NCBI GenBank assembly: GCA_003221515.1
Contig: QHSI01000107.1
Coordinates: forward strand, 1 to 61,161
DNA from: Candidatus Rokuibacteriota bacterium
GTDB lineage: Bacteria; Methylomirabilota; Methylomirabilia; Rokubacteriales; CSP1-6
Direction: 5' to 3'
DNA: 61,161 nt
Part shown: positions 36,178 through 44,477 of the stretch, one piece after another
Layout of the letters: the number at the start of each line of letters is the position of its first letter
Position numbering within the stretch: the first letter of the stretch is position 1
Notes under the pieces: model-generated
Seen by the model: the letters and a program-made list of their open reading frames with translations, nothing else
Database searches by the model: none
What the model was told of the DNA's origin: nothing
Program-made: the position numbers and the translations under genes

Positions 36178-36695
36178 CGGGGCTCCTGGTCGCCGAGACG
36201 TCGAAGGACCGCGTGGATCGAGTCCTCGAGGCGCTCGATCCGATCCTCCAGCTCGATGATCTGCTTGGCCACGGCGGTCAGCTGGCTGCGCGACGGAAGG
36301 TTCAACGCCTGCAGCGACTGCTCGACCTGCTGGTCCATGAGCTTCTTGGCCGGGGCCTGGGCGACGAGGAACTGGTCGAGTGACTGACCCATGAGCTTCG
36401 CGAACTGCTCGGTGCCCATGGTCTGCCCGAGCACCCTCGACCACGATTCGATCCACTGGTCGACGAACTGCTTCCACTGCGTCACGAGCTCGGGCGAGGC
36501 CGGCGTCTGGGCGAAGAGCTTGGCCCATGTCTGCACGCCCTGATCGAGGACGGGTTGCCAGAACGCCGCGGGGTCCGCCGGTGGCGCCGGCGCGGCCGAG
36601 GTCTGGTCGACGAGCCGCGTCCAGGCCTGCGTGCTCTCCTCGAGCTGGCGTTTCCACAAATCGAACAGCTGGTTCGACCCTGAAGACTCTGCCAT
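36174..36695 (-). CDS. Small PhaE/PhaR-like subunit of PHA synthase
   Basis: 173 aa: Trp/Gln-rich helical N-terminus (LFDLWKRQLEESTQAWTRLVDQ region), then a C-terminal coiled coil (IIELEDRIERLEDSIHAVLRRL). This is the layout of the accessory subunit of class III/IV synthases, ending with the coiled coil characteristic of PhaE, but half its usual length, closer to the class IV partner. ATG at 36695 with AGGA 8 bases upstream. It lies 64 bases after phaC. Confidence 0.68.
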   Translation of the reverse strand: MAESSGSNQLFDLWKRQLEESTQAWTRLVDQTSAAPAPPADPAAFWQPVLDQGVQTWAKLFAQTPASPELVTQWKQFVDQWIESWSRVLGQTMGTEQFAKLMGQSLDQFLVAQAPAKKLMDQQVEQSLQALNLPSRSQLTAVAKQIIELEDRIERLEDSIHAVLRRLGDQEPR

Positions 36696-36759
36696 CACTT
36701 AAATCCTAGCGCCTACTGACGCGCAGCGTCAACAACATTCGCTGCCGCCAGGCTCGAGG

Positions 36760-37884
36760 CTACGAGCGTGGCGCGAGCCAGCTGGAAACCTTGGGCCAGC
36801 AGTGGACGGAGGCGCCGCGCCCGGCGATGAGCGAAATGTGGCCGCCCGGCAGCTCGATGTATTCCTTCTCGTGGCTCCCCACCGCGTCCATGAGGGCCCG
36901 CACGCACCCGGGTGGTGCGATGTAGTCCTCCTTGGCGCCCACGACGAAGACGGGACACGTGATGCGCTCCAGGCGCACCGGCCGGCCGCCCATCACGAGC
37001 TCGCCCCGGTAGAGCTTGTTGTCCTGGTAGAAGTCGCGCACCCACTGGCGGAAGAACTCACCGGGAAACGCCACGTACTCGTTCGCCCACTTGTTGAGGG
37101 CCTGGAATCCCTCCACGTACTTGTCGTTCCACAGGTTCCACCAGAGGTTCAGGGTGGTCGACAGGTCCATGGTCGGCTTGATGAGCTTGAAGCCGGCCTT
37201 CACCATGTCGGCGGGGATCGAGCCCAGCGTGTCGACGAAGCGGTCGACGTTGAAGTACTGCTTGCCGAGCCAGAGCCCGAAGAGCCCGACCTTCGCGAAG
37301 TCGATGGGCCCGGCCATGTTGATGAAGTTCTTCACCGGCACCTCGGGATGCGAGGCCACGAACGCCGCGGAGATCGGCGCGCCCATGCAATAGCCGAGGA
37401 CCGAGAGCTCGTTCTGGCCCGACGACTCGAGCACCCGCCGGGCCATGCGCGGCAGGATCCGCGTCACGCACTCCTCGACCGTGAGATCGTTGTCCTCCGG
37501 CCCGAACACGCCCCAGTCGAGCATGTAGAAGTCGAATCCCTGGCGCGTCATGTGCTCGACGAAGCTGCCGCCGGGCAGGAGATCGAAGATGTACGGTCGG
37601 CTGATGCCGAGGTTGGGCACGAAGAGCAGCGGCGTCCGGTGGGTCCGCTTCGACTCGTACCGGTAGAGCCGCGACTTGTTCCGCTTGTAGATCTCCACGC
37701 GTGGCGTGACCCCGGTCTTGGGCTGGGGGGGATTCGTCATCAGGCGCTGAAGGTTCTCGAGCCGGCGGAAGCCGCGCTCGAGCTCCTCCTGCCACGGCTT
37801 GACCGCTTCGGCCGGCGCCTCGACCGCGCGGGGGAACCCGTTGGTGAACCACTCGACGACGTCTGCGAAACGCTCCGGACCCAT
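36760..37884 (-). CDS. phaC: Poly(3-hydroxyalkanoate) synthase, class III/IV size
   Basis: Polymerises (R)-3-hydroxyacyl-CoA. 374 aa, short form that needs a partner subunit. Lipase-like box GYCMGA with catalytic Cys166, Asp320 in AKEDYIAPP and His349 in GGHISLIAG complete the triad. GAGGAGC sits 8-9 bases upstream of ATG 37884. Located between SCP2 and the PhaE-like gene in the TetR-led operon. Confidence 0.93.
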   Translation of the reverse strand: MGPERFADVVEWFTNGFPRAVEAPAEAVKPWQEELERGFRRLENLQRLMTNPPQPKTGVTPRVEIYKRNKSRLYRYESKRTHRTPLLFVPNLGISRPYIFDLLPGGSFVEHMTRQGFDFYMLDWGVFGPEDNDLTVEECVTRILPRMARRVLESSGQNELSVLGYCMGAPISAAFVASHPEVPVKNFINMAGPIDFAKVGLFGLWLGKQYFNVDRFVDTLGSIPADMVKAGFKLIKPTMDLSTTLNLWWNLWNDKYVEGFQALNKWANEYVAFPGEFFRQWVRDFYQDNKLYRGELVMGGRPVRLERITCPVFVVGAKEDYIAPPGCVRALMDAVGSHEKEYIELPGGHISLIAGRGASVHCWPKVSSWLAPRS

Positions 37885-37913
37885 AGTCGAAAGCTCCTCT
37901 CTACGTCTCTGCG

Positions 37914-38234
37914 TCACATCGAGAACATCGAGCCGAGCTTCATGGCGAGCCCCATGTCACCCTTGACCTTCAGCTTGCCCGACATGAACAGCATCTGGCC
38001 CGACTGCTTGCCCGACAGCATGTCGAGCCAGTCCTGCGCCGAGATCTGGAGCGTCAGCGTCGGGCTCGTGCCGGCGCCGGACTTCACGGTGCAGGTGCCG
38101 TCCTTGATCACGGCGTGCCACGTCCCGCCACCGTCGCCGCTCACGTCGTACTGGATCACGGCGTTCGTCCCGGCCGACTTGTCGGCCCGGAATCGGTTCG
38201 CCATCGCGTCGAAGCTGTCTTTCACTGTGGGCAT
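37914..38234 (-). CDS. SCP2 sterol-carrier-type lipid-binding protein
   Basis: 106 aa, a single SCP2 domain: AVIQYDVSGDGGGTWHAVIKDG, then SPTLTLQISAQDWLDMLSGK and the C-terminal LFMSGKLKVKGDMGLAMKL, which lines the hydrophobic cavity. It binds acyl chains or acyl-CoA. In a PHA operon it may present acyl-CoA or coat granules (inference). 29 bases before phaC. Confidence 0.88.
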   Translation of the reverse strand: MPTVKDSFDAMANRFRADKSAGTNAVIQYDVSGDGGGTWHAVIKDGTCTVKSGAGTSPTLTLQISAQDWLDMLSGKQSGQMLFMSGKLKVKGDMGLAMKLGSMFSM

Positions 38235-38256
38235 ACGGTCCTCCCTGCGTGGGAAT

Positions 38257-39006
38257 TCAAAACGTGAACAGATCCATCCCGCCCGTCACCGTGACGACCG
38301 CGCCGGTGATGTACCGCGCGCGCTCGGAGCAGAGGAAGGCGACGGTATTGGCTACGTCCTCGGGCTCTCCCTCGCGCTGCATCGCGACGCGCTTGACCAT
38401 TCGCTCGTAGAGCGGGCTCAGCTTCGCGTTGGGTGCGATGATCCCGGGCGCGATCGCGTTGCACGTGACATTGTACCGGGCGCCCTCGAGCGCCACCGAC
38501 CGCGCGAACCCGATCAGGCCAATCTTGCTCGTGGCGTAGGCCGTCTGACCGAAGCCCCCCATGAGGCCGGCGATCGACGCCATCACCACGATGCGCCCCC
38601 AGCGCCGCTCGCGCATCCCCGCGAAGACCGCCTTGGTCACCTTGTAGGTTCCGGTCAGGTTCACGGCGAGGTTCAGCTCCCAGTCCTCGTCCTTCATGTC
38701 CTTGAGCTGCGCCACCGTGTAGATGAGGCCGGCGTTGTTCACGCAGATGTCGACGGGCCCGAGGTCGCGCTCGATCCGGCTCACGACCTCCTGCACCTGG
38801 TCCGCCTCGCGGATGTCGCACGCGTAGCCCTGCGCGCGCCCGCCCGACGACGCGATCGATCCCGCGGCCTCCGCGGCGCCGTCACCGTCGAGATCGACGA
38901 TCGCGACCGCGCACCCCTCGCCGGCCAGCGTCGTCGCGTCAGCAAGGCCGAGGCTCCGCGCGCCACCCGTCACCAGCGCGACCCGGCCGCGGATACCCAG
39001 GTCCAC
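38257..39006 (-). CDS. SDR 3-oxoacyl reductase (FabG-like)
   Basis: 249 aa. TGGARSLG cofactor motif (residues 13-20), NNAG, catalytic Ser in MASIAGLMGG, Tyr-x3-Lys in YATSK, and VTVTGGMDLFTF at the end. GTG start at 39006 shares one base with the enoyl-CoA hydratase stop (TAGTG). A second reductase beside PhaB, plausibly with different chain-length preference. Confidence 0.9.
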   Translation of the reverse strand: MDLGIRGRVALVTGGARSLGLADATTLAGEGCAVAIVDLDGDGAAEAAGSIASSGGRAQGYACDIREADQVQEVVSRIERDLGPVDICVNNAGLIYTVAQLKDMKDEDWELNLAVNLTGTYKVTKAVFAGMRERRWGRIVVMASIAGLMGGFGQTAYATSKIGLIGFARSVALEGARYNVTCNAIAPGIIAPNAKLSPLYERMVKRVAMQREGEPEDVANTVAFLCSERARYITGAVVTVTGGMDLFTF

Positions 39007-39779
39007 TACTTGCCCTTGAAGTTCGGCTCGCGCTTGGCGAAGAACGCCTGGATACCCTCCGAGGCGTCTTCCGTCTTGAGCGATTTCAGAAACGCACGCA
39101 CCTCGATGTCGATCGCCTTCTCCATCGGCGCCTCGAGCCCCTCGTCGATCGCCTCGATGATCAGCCGCGTGGCGATCGGCGGCCGCTTGGCGATCTCGCG
39201 GGCGAGCTTCTTGGCGTCGTTGAGCGTCTCGCCTTCCTTGGTGAGCCGGGTCGCGAGGCCGAGGGCCAGGCACTCGGGCGCCGGCACCTGGGTGCCGAGG
39301 ATCAGGAACTCGAGCGCCTTCGTCCGCCCGATGAGGCGCGGCAACCGCTGGGTGCCGCCGAAGCCCGGCGTGATGCCGAGGTTGGTCTCGGTCTGGCCCA
39401 GGCGCGCCGTCTCCTTGACCAGGCGGAAGTGACACGCCATCGCGATCTCGCAGCCCCCGCCGAGCGCGTGGCCGTTGATGGCGGCGATGACGGGCTTGGG
39501 GAAGCGCTCGATTCTTCGGACGACGTCGTTGCCGAAGCGGATGAAGGCGTCCACGTCGCCGCCGGAAAACGCCGAGCCGAGATCGGCGCCCGCGCAGAAG
39601 ATGCGGTCCCCGGCGCCGGTGATGATGACGGCGCGCACGGTGTCGTCGTGCTCGACCTCGTTCAGCGCCTCGTTCAGCTCCCGCATCAGCGGCTCGCTGA
39701 TCGCGTTCGCGGGCGGACGGTTCAGCGTGATCACCGCGAAGCTCTCCTCGCGCGCGAACAGGAGCGTCTCAAACGCCAT
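39006..39779 (-). CDS. Enoyl-CoA hydratase/isomerase
   Basis: 257 aa crotonase. Oxyanion motifs FCAGADLG (about residues 61-68) and HALGGGCEIAMACH (about 103-116, with catalytic Glu) and ETNLGITPGFGGTQRLPR (second Glu region). Standard fatty-acid degradation hydratase. Overlaps the tetR 3' end by 11 bases, so they are co-translated. Confidence 0.94.
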   Translation of the reverse strand: MAFETLLFAREESFAVITLNRPPANAISEPLMRELNEALNEVEHDDTVRAVIITGAGDRIFCAGADLGSAFSGGDVDAFIRFGNDVVRRIERFPKPVIAAINGHALGGGCEIAMACHFRLVKETARLGQTETNLGITPGFGGTQRLPRLIGRTKALEFLILGTQVPAPECLALGLATRLTKEGETLNDAKKLAREIAKRPPIATRLIIEAIDEGLEAPMEKAIDIEVRAFLKSLKTEDASEGIQAFFAKREPNFKGK

Positions 39780-40356
39780 CGGCGCACACTCCCTGGAGGA
39801 AGATCGCCGCGACCGGCTCGGCCGCCTCGGTGAGGCGGTACGCGCGCTTGCCGAGTACCCAGGAGGTCGCCATCTGGTCCATCGCCCCGAACAGCATCTT
39901 GGTGGCGACCTTGACCGGCAGGTCCCGGCGGAAGCGTCCGGAGGCCGCCCCCTCCTCGAGCACGTCGTTGATCACGCTGAAGTAGGCGGAGATCTCGTGC
40001 GCGGAAGCGCCGCGGAAGAACTTCTGTCCCTGTCGCAGCTCGACCTGCACGACCTCGGCGAGATCCGGATTCTCCTCGAGCACCCGGAAGTGGAGCGCCA
40101 CGATCTTGCGGATCTTGGCGACCGGGTCGCCCTCGGCGGCGATCTCGCGCCGGACCGAGGCCACCCACTCGGCCATCTTTTCCCGGAACAGCGTGACGAG
40201 GATGTCGTCCTTGGTCTTGAAGTAGAGGTAGATCGTGCCGCTGGCGATGCCCGCCTCGCGCGCGATGTCCGAGACGCGCGAGTTGTAGTAGCCACTGCGC
40301 GCGAACACGCGGATCGCGGCGTCGATGATCTGCTGGGGCTTGTCGGGATCACGCAT
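39769..40356 (-). CDS. TetR-family regulator (fatty-acid/PHA operon)
   Basis: 195 aa. Helix-turn-helix ARSGYYNSRVSDIAREAGIASGTIYLYFKTKDDI (about residues 19-52), all-helical ligand domain after it. Resembles the FadR/YsiA-type TetR repressors that respond to long-chain acyl-CoA. First gene of the operon leading to phaJ, with a perfect palindrome 11 bases upstream of its ATG, so autoregulation is likely. Confidence 0.9.
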   Translation of the reverse strand: MRDPDKPQQIIDAAIRVFARSGYYNSRVSDIAREAGIASGTIYLYFKTKDDILVTLFREKMAEWVASVRREIAAEGDPVAKIRKIVALHFRVLEENPDLAEVVQVELRQGQKFFRGASAHEISAYFSVINDVLEEGAASGRFRRDLPVKVATKMLFGAMDQMATSWVLGKRAYRLTEAAEPVAAIFLQGVCADGV

Positions 40357-40366
40357 GAGTGATGAC

Positions 40367-40380
40367 TGAACCGCGGTTCA
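40367..40380. promoter_or_regulatory. TetR operator candidate
   Basis: TGAACCGCGGTTCA, a perfect 14-bp palindrome 11-24 bases upstream of the tetR ATG and within the 26-base gap to the M20 gene stop. Size and position fit an autoregulatory operator for the adjacent repressor. Confidence 0.6.
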
Positions 40381-40382
40381 TC

Positions 40383-41741
40383 TTACGGGGCCCGGCGCGG
40401 AGAATCAACTTCGGAGCCGTCGTAGATCTCGCGCCGGCGGATCCCACGCTGGAATTCCACATATGCCGCTCGCGTCATCCCCGGACGGGCGCTCCCGACG
40501 ACCTCGCGGGCGCCGGCGGCGCCGTCCCACAGGAGGTCGATCACCATCGCCGCCATCGCCCGCGCCGGCATCACGTAGGCGAGATGCGGGTCGGCGATCG
40601 CGTAGTCGGCGCCGTGGCCGCTACCGCGCGCGCCGCCCATGTACGGGTGGAGCACCGGAATCACCTGGCTCACGTCGCCCATGTCGGTGGACCCGGCACG
40701 GTGGCCGGCATGGCCGCAGGCGCCGGCGCCGAACAGGTCGTCGGCAACGCGTGTGAAGGTGCGGGCCATCGTCGGATCGGTCTTGAGCGGCAGGTATCCC
40801 GGCAGCGTCTCGATCTCGACGGTGGCGCCGAGGGCCAGCGCCCCGGCGCGCAGCGCGCGGTCGACCTTCGCGTTCGCGTCGCGAATGCCCTCGAGCGTCC
40901 GGCCGCGCACGTAGGTCTCGAGGCGCGCCTCGCCCGGAATGACGTTCACCTGGGAGCCGCCGTGGGTCAGGATCGGGTGGACGCGGATCGTGTCGTCGTC
41001 GCGGAAGGTTTCGCGCTGCGCGTTGATCGCCCCGAGCGCGAGGTGCGCCGCGTAGAGCGCGTTGACACCCAGGTGCGGCGCGCCGCCCGCGTGGGCCGCG
41101 CGCCCGACGAAGCGCACGGTCTTGCCGAACCGGCCGTTGTTGGAGCTCGGGATCGAGACCGTGCCGTCCTCGGCCCGGGGCGTGGTGTGGATCATCATCG
41201 CCAGGTCGACGTCGTCGAGGTGGCCCAGCCGCAGCAGCTCGCACTTGCCGCCCAGGAACTCGAGCCGCCCTTCGCGGACCTCGTTGAGGCGCCACTCGAG
41301 GTCGCCGCCTTCCTCGGCCGGGACCGCCAGGAACGCCACGCGCCCGGCCAGCCGCTCGAGCGCGTGCGCGGTGACCAGGCCGATCGCCGCGCCCACCAGC
41401 CCGGCGATCTGGGCGTTGTGGCCGCACGCGTGGACGGCGCCGGTGGTGGCGTCCGCGTCCGGATGTCCCGCGACCACGAGCGCGTCGAGCTCGCCCAGAA
41501 GCGCGAACGTGGGGCCAGCGCCCGCGCCCCCCGCCACATCCGCGCGCACACCGGTGAGCGCCAGTCCGGTCCGCGGCGTCAGGCCGAGCTTGCGGAGCTT
41601 CGTCTCGACCAGCGCCGCGGTGCGCCGCTCCTTGAAGCCGAGCTCGGGATGGCGGCGGATGTCTTCGCCGAGCCCGACGATCTCGTCGGCGTGGCGCTCG
41701 ATCGCTTCGTCGACACGTCGCTTCAGCTCGTCGCGGGTCAT
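40383..41741 (-). CDS. M20-family amidohydrolase
   Basis: 452 aa metal-dependent amidohydrolase of the IAA-amino-acid/aminobenzoyl-glutamate hydrolase type. Metal site: GHNAQIAG after VHACGH (His-x... about residue 102), EEGGD (catalytic/metal Glu) and AAHAGG in the dimerisation lid. RRHPELGFKERRT (about 29-41) is the family start. Cleaves an N-acyl or amide-linked amino acid; the substrate is unknown. GGAGAGGAGC precedes the ATG at 41741. Divergent from the TPP enzyme across a 114-base gap. Confidence 0.87.
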   Translation of the reverse strand: MTRDELKRRVDEAIERHADEIVGLGEDIRRHPELGFKERRTAALVETKLRKLGLTPRTGLALTGVRADVAGGAGAGPTFALLGELDALVVAGHPDADATTGAVHACGHNAQIAGLVGAAIGLVTAHALERLAGRVAFLAVPAEEGGDLEWRLNEVREGRLEFLGGKCELLRLGHLDDVDLAMMIHTTPRAEDGTVSIPSSNNGRFGKTVRFVGRAAHAGGAPHLGVNALYAAHLALGAINAQRETFRDDDTIRVHPILTHGGSQVNVIPGEARLETYVRGRTLEGIRDANAKVDRALRAGALALGATVEIETLPGYLPLKTDPTMARTFTRVADDLFGAGACGHAGHRAGSTDMGDVSQVIPVLHPYMGGARGSGHGADYAIADPHLAYVMPARAMAAMVIDLLWDGAAGAREVVGSARPGMTRAAYVEFQRGIRRREIYDGSEVDSPRRAP

Positions 41742-41855
41742 GGGCTCCTCTCCGTTCGAGTCGATCACGATTTCCCCGATGGTCGGGTCTGGCGTAGGAT
41801 ATGCGAGCCTCGGGCTGAGGCGCGAGGCTATTTGGCTCACCGAGGAGAATGACTC

Positions 41856-43490
41856 ATGAAGGCGGCGGCGGCGGTCGCGGAAATCCTGAAGCGCGAGGGC
41901 GTGAAATTCCTCATCGGCTACCCGGTCAACCCCATCATCGAAGCGGCGGCCGAGGCTGACATCCGGACGATCATCGTCCGTCAGGAGCGCACCGGACTCC
42001 ACATGGCCGACGCGGTGAGCCGCATCTCGTCGGGCGATCGCATCGGCGTGTTCGCGATGCAGCACGGCCCCGGTTCCGAGAACGCCTTCGGCGGTGTGGC
42101 CCAGGCCTACGGCGACTCGGTGCCGATCGTGGTGCTGCCGGGCGGCTACCCGCGGCGGATCACGAACATCCAACCCAACTTCAACTCGTTCCTGAACTTC
42201 CAGCACGTGACCAAGTGGTGCGAGCAGGTCATTGTGCCGGACGCGGTGGTGGACGCGATGCGCCGGGCGTTCACGCAGGTCAAGAACGGCCGGCCGCGCC
42301 CGGTGCTGATCGAGTTCCCCGTCGATCTCCTGAGAGAAGACGTGCCGGTGCCGATCCAGTACACGCCGGCGCCCCGGCTGCGCTCGGGGCCCGATCCGCG
42401 CGACGTCTCGCGGGTGGCCGAGGCGCTCGTGGCCGCCCAGCGGCCCGTGATCTACGCCGGCCAGGGCGTGCACTACGCGCGGGCCTGGCAGGTCCTGCGC
42501 GAGCTGGCCGAGCTCCTGGAGGCGCCGGTGACGACCAGCCTGCAGGGCAAGAGCGCGTTCCCGGAGAACCACCCGCTGTCGCTCGGCTCGGGCGGGCGCT
42601 CCATCTCCCAGCAGCTCCACCATTTCCTTCAGAACACGGACCTAATTTTCGGCATCGGCTGTAGCTTCGCCACGACGAACTACGGGGTCACGATGCCGAA
42701 GGGCAAGCGCATCGCCCACGCCACGCTCGACCCGACCGACATCAACAAAGACGTGCCGGCCGAGCTGGCGCTGGTCGGCGACGCCGGGCTCACGCTGCAG
42801 GCCCTGCTGGTCGAGGTGAAGGACCGGCTCAAGGGCGGGCCGCGCGGCCGCTACTCGGCCGTGACCCAGGAGATCAAGAACCTCAAGAGCCAGTGGCTGG
42901 AGAAGTGGACGCCGCGGCTCACCGCCGACACGAAGCCGCTGTCGCCGTATCGCGTGATCTGGGATCTCATGCACACGGTCGACGTCGCGAACACGATCAT
43001 CACCCACGACGCCGGCAGCCCGCGCGACCAGATCTCGCCGTTCTGGGAGCCGGTCTCGCCGCTCAGCTACATCGGCTGGGGCAAGACCACGCAGCTCGGC
43101 TACGGCCTGGGCCTCGCGATGGGCGCCAAGCTCGCCGCGCCGGACAAGCTCTGCGTCAACGTCTGGGGCGACGCCGCGATCGGCTTCACCGGGATGGACT
43201 TCGAAACGGCCGTGCGGGAGCGGATCCCCATCATGTCCGTGCTGCTCAACAACTTCTCGATGGCCATCGAGCTGAAGGTCATGAAGGCGGCCACCGCCAA
43301 GTACCGCTCCACCGACATCAGCGGCGACTACGCCGCGATGGCGCGCGCCTTCGGTGGCCACGGCGAGCGCGTCAGCGAGCCCGCCGAGATCGTGCCGGCC
43401 ATCCGGAGAGCGATCCGCAAGACGCAAGAGGGCACGCCCGCGCTCCTGGAGTTCATCACCGAGAAGGCCGAAGACTTCTCGATGTTCTAG
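41856..43490 (+). CDS. Thiamine-diphosphate-dependent enzyme (acetolactate synthase-like fold)
   Basis: 544 aa. Catalytic Glu44 in RQERTGLHMADAVSR, FAMQHGPGSENAFGG, central domain, and TPP/Mg motif GDAAIGFTGMDFETAVRER ... LLNN near residue 431. Clearly not the ilvB gene: it is shorter, has no regulatory subunit, and its N-terminal GYPVNP replaces FGLPGG. Members act on 2-oxoacids, oxalyl-CoA, sulfopyruvate or phosphonopyruvate; substrate open. GAGGAG 8 bases before ATG. Followed 7 bases later by the LLM gene. Confidence 0.82.
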   Translation: MKAAAAVAEILKREGVKFLIGYPVNPIIEAAAEADIRTIIVRQERTGLHMADAVSRISSGDRIGVFAMQHGPGSENAFGGVAQAYGDSVPIVVLPGGYPRRITNIQPNFNSFLNFQHVTKWCEQVIVPDAVVDAMRRAFTQVKNGRPRPVLIEFPVDLLREDVPVPIQYTPAPRLRSGPDPRDVSRVAEALVAAQRPVIYAGQGVHYARAWQVLRELAELLEAPVTTSLQGKSAFPENHPLSLGSGGRSISQQLHHFLQNTDLIFGIGCSFATTNYGVTMPKGKRIAHATLDPTDINKDVPAELALVGDAGLTLQALLVEVKDRLKGGPRGRYSAVTQEIKNLKSQWLEKWTPRLTADTKPLSPYRVIWDLMHTVDVANTIITHDAGSPRDQISPFWEPVSPLSYIGWGKTTQLGYGLGLAMGAKLAAPDKLCVNVWGDAAIGFTGMDFETAVRERIPIMSVLLNNFSMAIELKVMKAATAKYRSTDISGDYAAMARAFGGHGERVSEPAEIVPAIRRAIRKTQEGTPALLEFITEKAEDFSMF

Positions 43491-43497
43491 GCCGGAC

Positions 43498-44445
43498 ATG
43501 AACATCAAGTACCGGATCGGCGTCATGCCCGGCCCGTGGCCGGCGGACCCGCCGGGCGAGGTCGACGGCCGCGAATTCTTCTGGCGGTTCGTCGACCTCT
43601 GCGAGCGGACATCGATCGATTCGGTGTGGTTCTCGGACCGGCTCTCCTCGCCGACGACCGTCCTCGAGCCCATGACCACCATGGCGGCGGTCGCGGCGCG
43701 CACCCAGCGGCTCAAGTTCGGTCCGAGCGTGCTGGTGGCGCCGTTCCGGTCGCCGGTGATGGCCGCGCGCCAGCTCGCGATGCTCGACTATCTCTCGGCC
43801 GGGCGCGTCCTGCCCGCGGTCGGCATCGGCGTCGAGCAGGAGCGCGAGTTCCACGCCGCCGGGGTGCCGTTCCACGAGCGCGGTCGGCGCACCGACGAGG
43901 CGATTCGGATCATGCGGCAGTGCTGGGAGACCTCGGACGTGACGTACGCCGGCGAATTCTGGAAGCTCGACCGCATCACCGTGCTGCCGCGGCCCGTCCA
44001 GCAGCCGATGCCCCTGTGGATCGGCGGAAACAGCGAGGCGGCCATGCGCCGCGCCGGGCGCCTGGGCGACGGCTGGATCCCGTCGTTCATCACACCGGAG
44101 CAGTTCCGTGTGGGCGTCGACAAGACGCTCGCCTACGCCGCCGAGGCCACGCGCGAGGTGCCGGGCGACCACTTCGGCGTGCTCGTGAACTATTGCCTCG
44201 ACGACGACCCGGCGGCCGCCCGCGCGCTCGCGATGCCGTTCATCCCGCGCGGCCGTGCCGACGCGCCGACGCTCGACGCGTGCACCGCGTTCGGTCCGGC
44301 CGACCTCGTCAGCGAGCGCCTCGAGGGGTACGTGCGGGGCGGCGGCTCGAAGTTCGTCCTGCGGCCGATGTGCCCGCCCGAGCGCATGCTCGACCAGCTC
44401 GAGCGTCTGGCCGCGGACGTCATCCCGGCCTTCCACACGATGTAG
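43498..44445 (+). CDS. LLM-class F420/FMN-dependent oxidoreductase
   Basis: 315 aa luciferase-like TIM barrel. SVWFSDRL, VAARTQRLKFGPSVLVAPFRSPVMAARQLAMLDYLSAGR (about 66-106; canonical), GIGVEQEREFHAAGVPFHERGRRTDEAI and PLWIGGNSEAAMRRAGRLGDGW. The RTxRLxxG and LSxGR patterns are signature features. Could use F420 or FMN. ATG lies 7 bases after the TPP enzyme stop, so the two likely act in one pathway. Confidence 0.88.
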   Translation: MNIKYRIGVMPGPWPADPPGEVDGREFFWRFVDLCERTSIDSVWFSDRLSSPTTVLEPMTTMAAVAARTQRLKFGPSVLVAPFRSPVMAARQLAMLDYLSAGRVLPAVGIGVEQEREFHAAGVPFHERGRRTDEAIRIMRQCWETSDVTYAGEFWKLDRITVLPRPVQQPMPLWIGGNSEAAMRRAGRLGDGWIPSFITPEQFRVGVDKTLAYAAEATREVPGDHFGVLVNYCLDDDPAAARALAMPFIPRGRADAPTLDACTAFGPADLVSERLEGYVRGGGSKFVLRPMCPPERMLDQLERLAADVIPAFHTM

Positions 44446-44477
44446 CCGCGCCTCGGCCGCCCGGACCCGAGCCCGGC

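Noticed and set aside
41856-43490. A second acetolactate synthase (ilvB)
   Set aside because: Unlike ilvB it is shorter, starts GYPVNP, has no small subunit and lies away from ilv genes.
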